NCBI GenBank assembly: GCA_964525555.1
Contig: CAZGHN010000010.1
Span: 27,971 to 91,970, forward strand
DNA from: JAFGHJ01 sp964525555
GTDB taxonomy: Bacteria > Hydrothermota > UBA3072
Reading direction: 5' to 3'
Length of the DNA: 64,000 bases
The stretch's first letter is position 1; each line of letters starts with the position of its first letter. The notes beneath the pieces were generated by a model that was not told where the DNA came from, ran no database searches, and worked only from the letters and a program-made list of their open reading frames with translations. Shown here piece by piece: positions 61,911-64,000 of the stretch. Both the position numbers and the translations under genes were made by a program.

Positions 61911-63110
61911 ATGGGATTTGTATATACAATAGCCGGGAGTATCTTTGTTTACGCCCTTATTGTTTTTATGACAAGAAAACAAAGGGAAGAAGTAAAAAGA
62001 CTGCTTTATTATTCAGTTTTCCCTCTATGTTTAATGCTTTGTGGTTTTGTATTTTACAAAGCAGGATTTTTCTCGGAAGAGTATTTTAAAGCAACAGTTT
62101 TCTTTTCTTTATATTCTTTTAGTTTTTTGTTTTTTATAACAATATTGATAAATTTAAAGAGTAATGAAATAAATTCGAAGTTAATTGCAATTCTTGGAAT
62201 TCTTGTTATAGTGACAGCGATTCTTCACAAGTTGGGTTACATTAATACTGTTACGATGTTTCTCTCTACTCCGAGAATTAGTATCGGTGATAAAAAAATA
62301 AGTTTAAATGGATTTATTGTAGCGGTTTTGATTTTTTACTTGTCTTTCAGACTTTCTAAAGGATTTGAGAAAACCGCAAAAGCTCGTCTTGAAAAATTAC
62401 CATTTCTTGATACAACAAGAACCAATACTATCTCTATGTTAATACGATATTCAATAATAGTAATAGGTGTTTTTGCCGCCTTTGCCATTGTTAATATCGA
62501 CTTTACCTCCGTAAAAGTACTAATTGGAGCTCTAGGTGTAGGTATTGGATTCGGGCTAAGGGAAATAGTTAATAACCTTATAAGTGGCTTTATCCTGCTT
62601 TCAGATAAGACCATAGTTCATAATGACTTGATCGAAGTCAACGGTCTTCTCGGAAGGGTAGAAACAGTTGGAATTAGAACAACTATAATAAGAACTTTTA
62701 ATAATGTTGAAGTGATAGTTCCCAATACGAATCTTGTAAACAATGAATTAATAAACTATACTCATTCAGACCCAATAATTAGGATAGATATTCCGGTTGG
62801 CGTATCTTATTCATCCGATCCTTTTAAAGTTAAAGAGGCTTTAATTGAAAATTTGTCTCAACTTGAAGGTATACTAAAGAAACCGGAAGTTATAATATAC
62901 TTTACTGATTTTGGAGAAAGTTCTCTGGATTTTCAAATTTCTGTTTGGACAGACAATGCTTTAAAAAAGAAAGAGATTGAGAGTGAAGTACGTTACGCTA
63001 TCTGGAAAACTTTTAAAGAAAACAATATTGAGATTCCTTTTCCTCAGAGAGACATTCATATCAAAGAAGACAAAAAGCAATCTGACACTCCAACAGGATC
63101 ACTCGCTTAA
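61911..63110 (+). CDS. MscS-family mechanosensitive channel
   Basis: 399 aa. About five or six membrane helices; the pore helix is ALGVGIGFGLREIVNNLISGFILL near 208, followed by the beta-domain (VEVNGLLGRVETVGIRTT-like, NTNLVNNELINYTHSD) and an alpha/beta end. Protects against osmotic downshock. Starts 14 bp after the MCP gene, so probably cotranscribed; its 3' end overlaps coaE by 4 bp. Confidence 0.9.
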   Translation: MGFVYTIAGSIFVYALIVFMTRKQREEVKRLLYYSVFPLCLMLCGFVFYKAGFFSEEYFKATVFFSLYSFSFLFFITILINLKSNEINSKLIAILGILVIVTAILHKLGYINTVTMFLSTPRISIGDKKISLNGFIVAVLIFYLSFRLSKGFEKTAKARLEKLPFLDTTRTNTISMLIRYSIIVIGVFAAFAIVNIDFTSVKVLIGALGVGIGFGLREIVNNLISGFILLSDKTIVHNDLIEVNGLLGRVETVGIRTTIIRTFNNVEVIVPNTNLVNNELINYTHSDPIIRIDIPVGVSYSSDPFKVKEALIENLSQLEGILKKPEVIIYFTDFGESSLDFQISVWTDNALKKKEIESEVRYAIWKTFKENNIEIPFPQRDIHIKEDKKQSDTPTGSLA

Positions 63111-63688
63111 GATTTCTTACCTTTTTTTATCTCATCCCAGACCCATTTAGCATTATTTTTTAAGCTGTCTAAATCGCCGTCGTTTTCGATTATGAAATCG
63201 GAGTATTTGATAAAACGGTTGCTATCTTCCTGAGAGATTAACCTGCCGTTTATTGTTTTTTCGCTTAAACCTTTTGCCTTGAGTCTGCTTTCCTTGTCTT
63301 TTTGGGTAGAAATTAAAAGGATGATATAATCGAACCAATTTTCTATTTTCCACTCAAATATTAATGCTGCGTCAACAACAATCGTTTTTTCTTTTGAAGA
63401 TCCGATAAGCGATTTTAGTTTTTTTAACAACTCGGGATGAACTATCTCATTAAGTATTTTGAGTTTATTTTTATTGCTGAAAACTAAATTTCCGAGTTTT
63501 TCTCTGTCAACTTTGCCGTTTTCTATTACTTCTTCGAATTCATCTTTCAGTTTCTCTAATATATGGGATTCTCTTAAAATTGCCCATCCAAGTTCATCGC
63601 ATGATATTATATGAGCGCCCAATTTTTCATATAGTTCGCATATTACAGTCTTACCTGTACTGGTATTTCCTGTTACTCCAATAAGCAT
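63107..63688 (-). CDS. coaE: Dephospho-CoA kinase
   Basis: 193-aa P-loop kinase for the last CoA step. P-loop GVTGNTSTGKT at residues 4-14, SCDELGWAIL near 30 (substrate Asp), VDAALIFEW near 110 and RLISQEDSNRF near 152 with the family Arg. Normal length. ATG at 63688 lies 5 bases after a TATAAT. Confidence 0.93.
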   Translation of the reverse strand: MLIGVTGNTSTGKTVICELYEKLGAHIISCDELGWAILRESHILEKLKDEFEEVIENGKVDREKLGNLVFSNKNKLKILNEIVHPELLKKLKSLIGSSKEKTIVVDAALIFEWKIENWFDYIILLISTQKDKESRLKAKGLSEKTINGRLISQEDSNRFIKYSDFIIENDGDLDSLKNNAKWVWDEIKKGKKS

Positions 63689-63693
63689 ATCTC

Positions 63694-63722
63694 ATTATAG
63701 TAAATACAAACGTTTATGGCAA
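63694..63722 (-). promoter_or_regulatory. Leaderless-type promoter of coaE
   Basis: Minus strand: TTGCCA (63722-63717), 17 bp, TATAAT (63699-63694), 5 bases, ATG. No ribosome site between. Confidence 0.65.
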
Positions 63723-63826
63723 GGGATTTTTAACTTTTCATAATCATATTAGTTCAAAAAAACAACGAGGGTTATATATATATTTGTTGGCGATTAATTA
63801 TGAAAAAGATTTATAAATAAGAAATA

Positions 63827-63855
63827 TTGACATAAGGTAAGGATTTTATTACAAT
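63827..63855 (+). promoter_or_regulatory. Promoter of the right-edge gene
   Basis: TTGACA (63827-63832), 17 bp, TACAAT (63850-63855); an overlapping TATAAT at 63855-63860 has too long a spacer. Confidence 0.55.
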
Positions 63856-63880
63856 ATAATAATAGGGAAAAATATTGGTT

Positions 63881-64000
63881 ATGAAAAAGGAATTAAAGAC
63901 TTTGATATTTTTGTTTTTTGTATTATGTCTTGTGGGTGCTGCCAGAGCCCAAGAGATGAGAAAAATCGATGTAGGGAAACTACAGGCTAAGATTTTCGAT
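63881..64000 (+). CDS. Secreted protein, start only
   Basis: The first 40 codons are in the window. A signal peptide of about 23 residues (LIFLFFVLCLVGAARAQ, cleaved after ARA) is followed by EMRKIDVGKLQAKIFD. Too short to assign a family. The region upstream has a promoter but no strong ribosome site. Confidence 0.6.
   Translation, partial: MKKELKTLIFLFFVLCLVGAARAQEMRKIDVGKLQAKIFD

Noticed and set aside
1..64000. tRNA, rRNA or prophage genes
   Set aside because: No T-loop (GGTTCGANTCC) with a cloverleaf, rRNA signature, integrase or phage structural gene was seen by eye on either strand.

Overview
The window is AT-rich bacterial DNA from a Gram-negative (two-membrane) organism: it encodes LpxB, an MsbA-type flippase, TolC- and BamA/D15-like outer-membrane proteins and several lipoproteins. 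Rubrerythrin-like and glutaredoxin genes, a phosphofructokinase with pyrophosphate-type active-site residues, and the many large secreted proteins of unknown role suggest an anaerobe from an uncultured phylum of the FCB/WOR-3/TA06 kind. That placement is an inference from gene style; no rRNA or tRNA gene was seen. No phage, transposase, CRISPR array or known defence island was found.

Layout. 1-4.7 kb (minus): pstSCAB-phoU and a PhoB-type regulator, preceded by a textbook four-repeat Pho box. 4.8-7.9 kb (plus): three lipoprotein genes, each with the same ECF-sigma-like promoter; the outer two are tandem paralogues. 8.1-13.7 kb: msbA facing a minus-strand lipid A/LPS cluster (Gfo/Idh oxidoreductase, lpxB, DUF374 acyltransferase, glycosyltransferase). 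14-22.3 kb: a receiver-DUF4388 protein, M23 endopeptidase, aspartokinase, PPi-type PFK, glutaredoxin, rubrerythrin-like, MBL-fold and a small secreted protein bounded by inverted repeats. 22.3-28.1 kb: DHOD-like, NUDIX, CsgG-like/barrel, Cys-nucleophile lipase-like, ComEC and DnaJ-TPR genes. 28.3-36.9 kb: a 35-aa peptide gene with an operator, then an unbroken pyrR-pyrB-pyrC-cyclase-GAF/GGDEF-nucleoside kinase operon. 37.1-43.6 kb: peptidase-TolB-D15 protein, membrane partner, YifB, zinc ribbon and an HMGL-like aldolase.

43.7-51.9 kb is the most interesting stretch: a minus-strand operon of a DUF5916 barrel protein, a secreted esterase, a BlaI repressor, a BlaR1-like M56 membrane protease whose sensor is a coiled coil plus DUF4097 sheet in place of a penicillin-binding domain, and a secreted HExxH protein. 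Its consensus promoter carries two BlaI-type palindromes, one filling the -35/-10 spacer exactly. Next door (52.1-57.5 kb) is a MacAB-TolC-type efflux operon that ends with a stand-alone DUF4097 protein resembling the BlaR1 sensor and has its own palindromic operator and a 39-codon leader ORF. 57.7-64 kb holds glyA with an aminotransferase, a chemoreceptor, an MscS channel, coaE and the start of a secreted protein.

Two genome-wide habits show. Several genes appear leaderless (TTGAYT-N16-TAAAAT-N6-ATG and variants). Nearly every long intergenic gap is filled with quasi-repetitive words (CACAAAG-type, AGCTAAAAG-type, GTAGTGAGCAG-type, TTGAATAG-type and others) that the genes do not explain; one pair has formed a perfect 54-bp palindrome.
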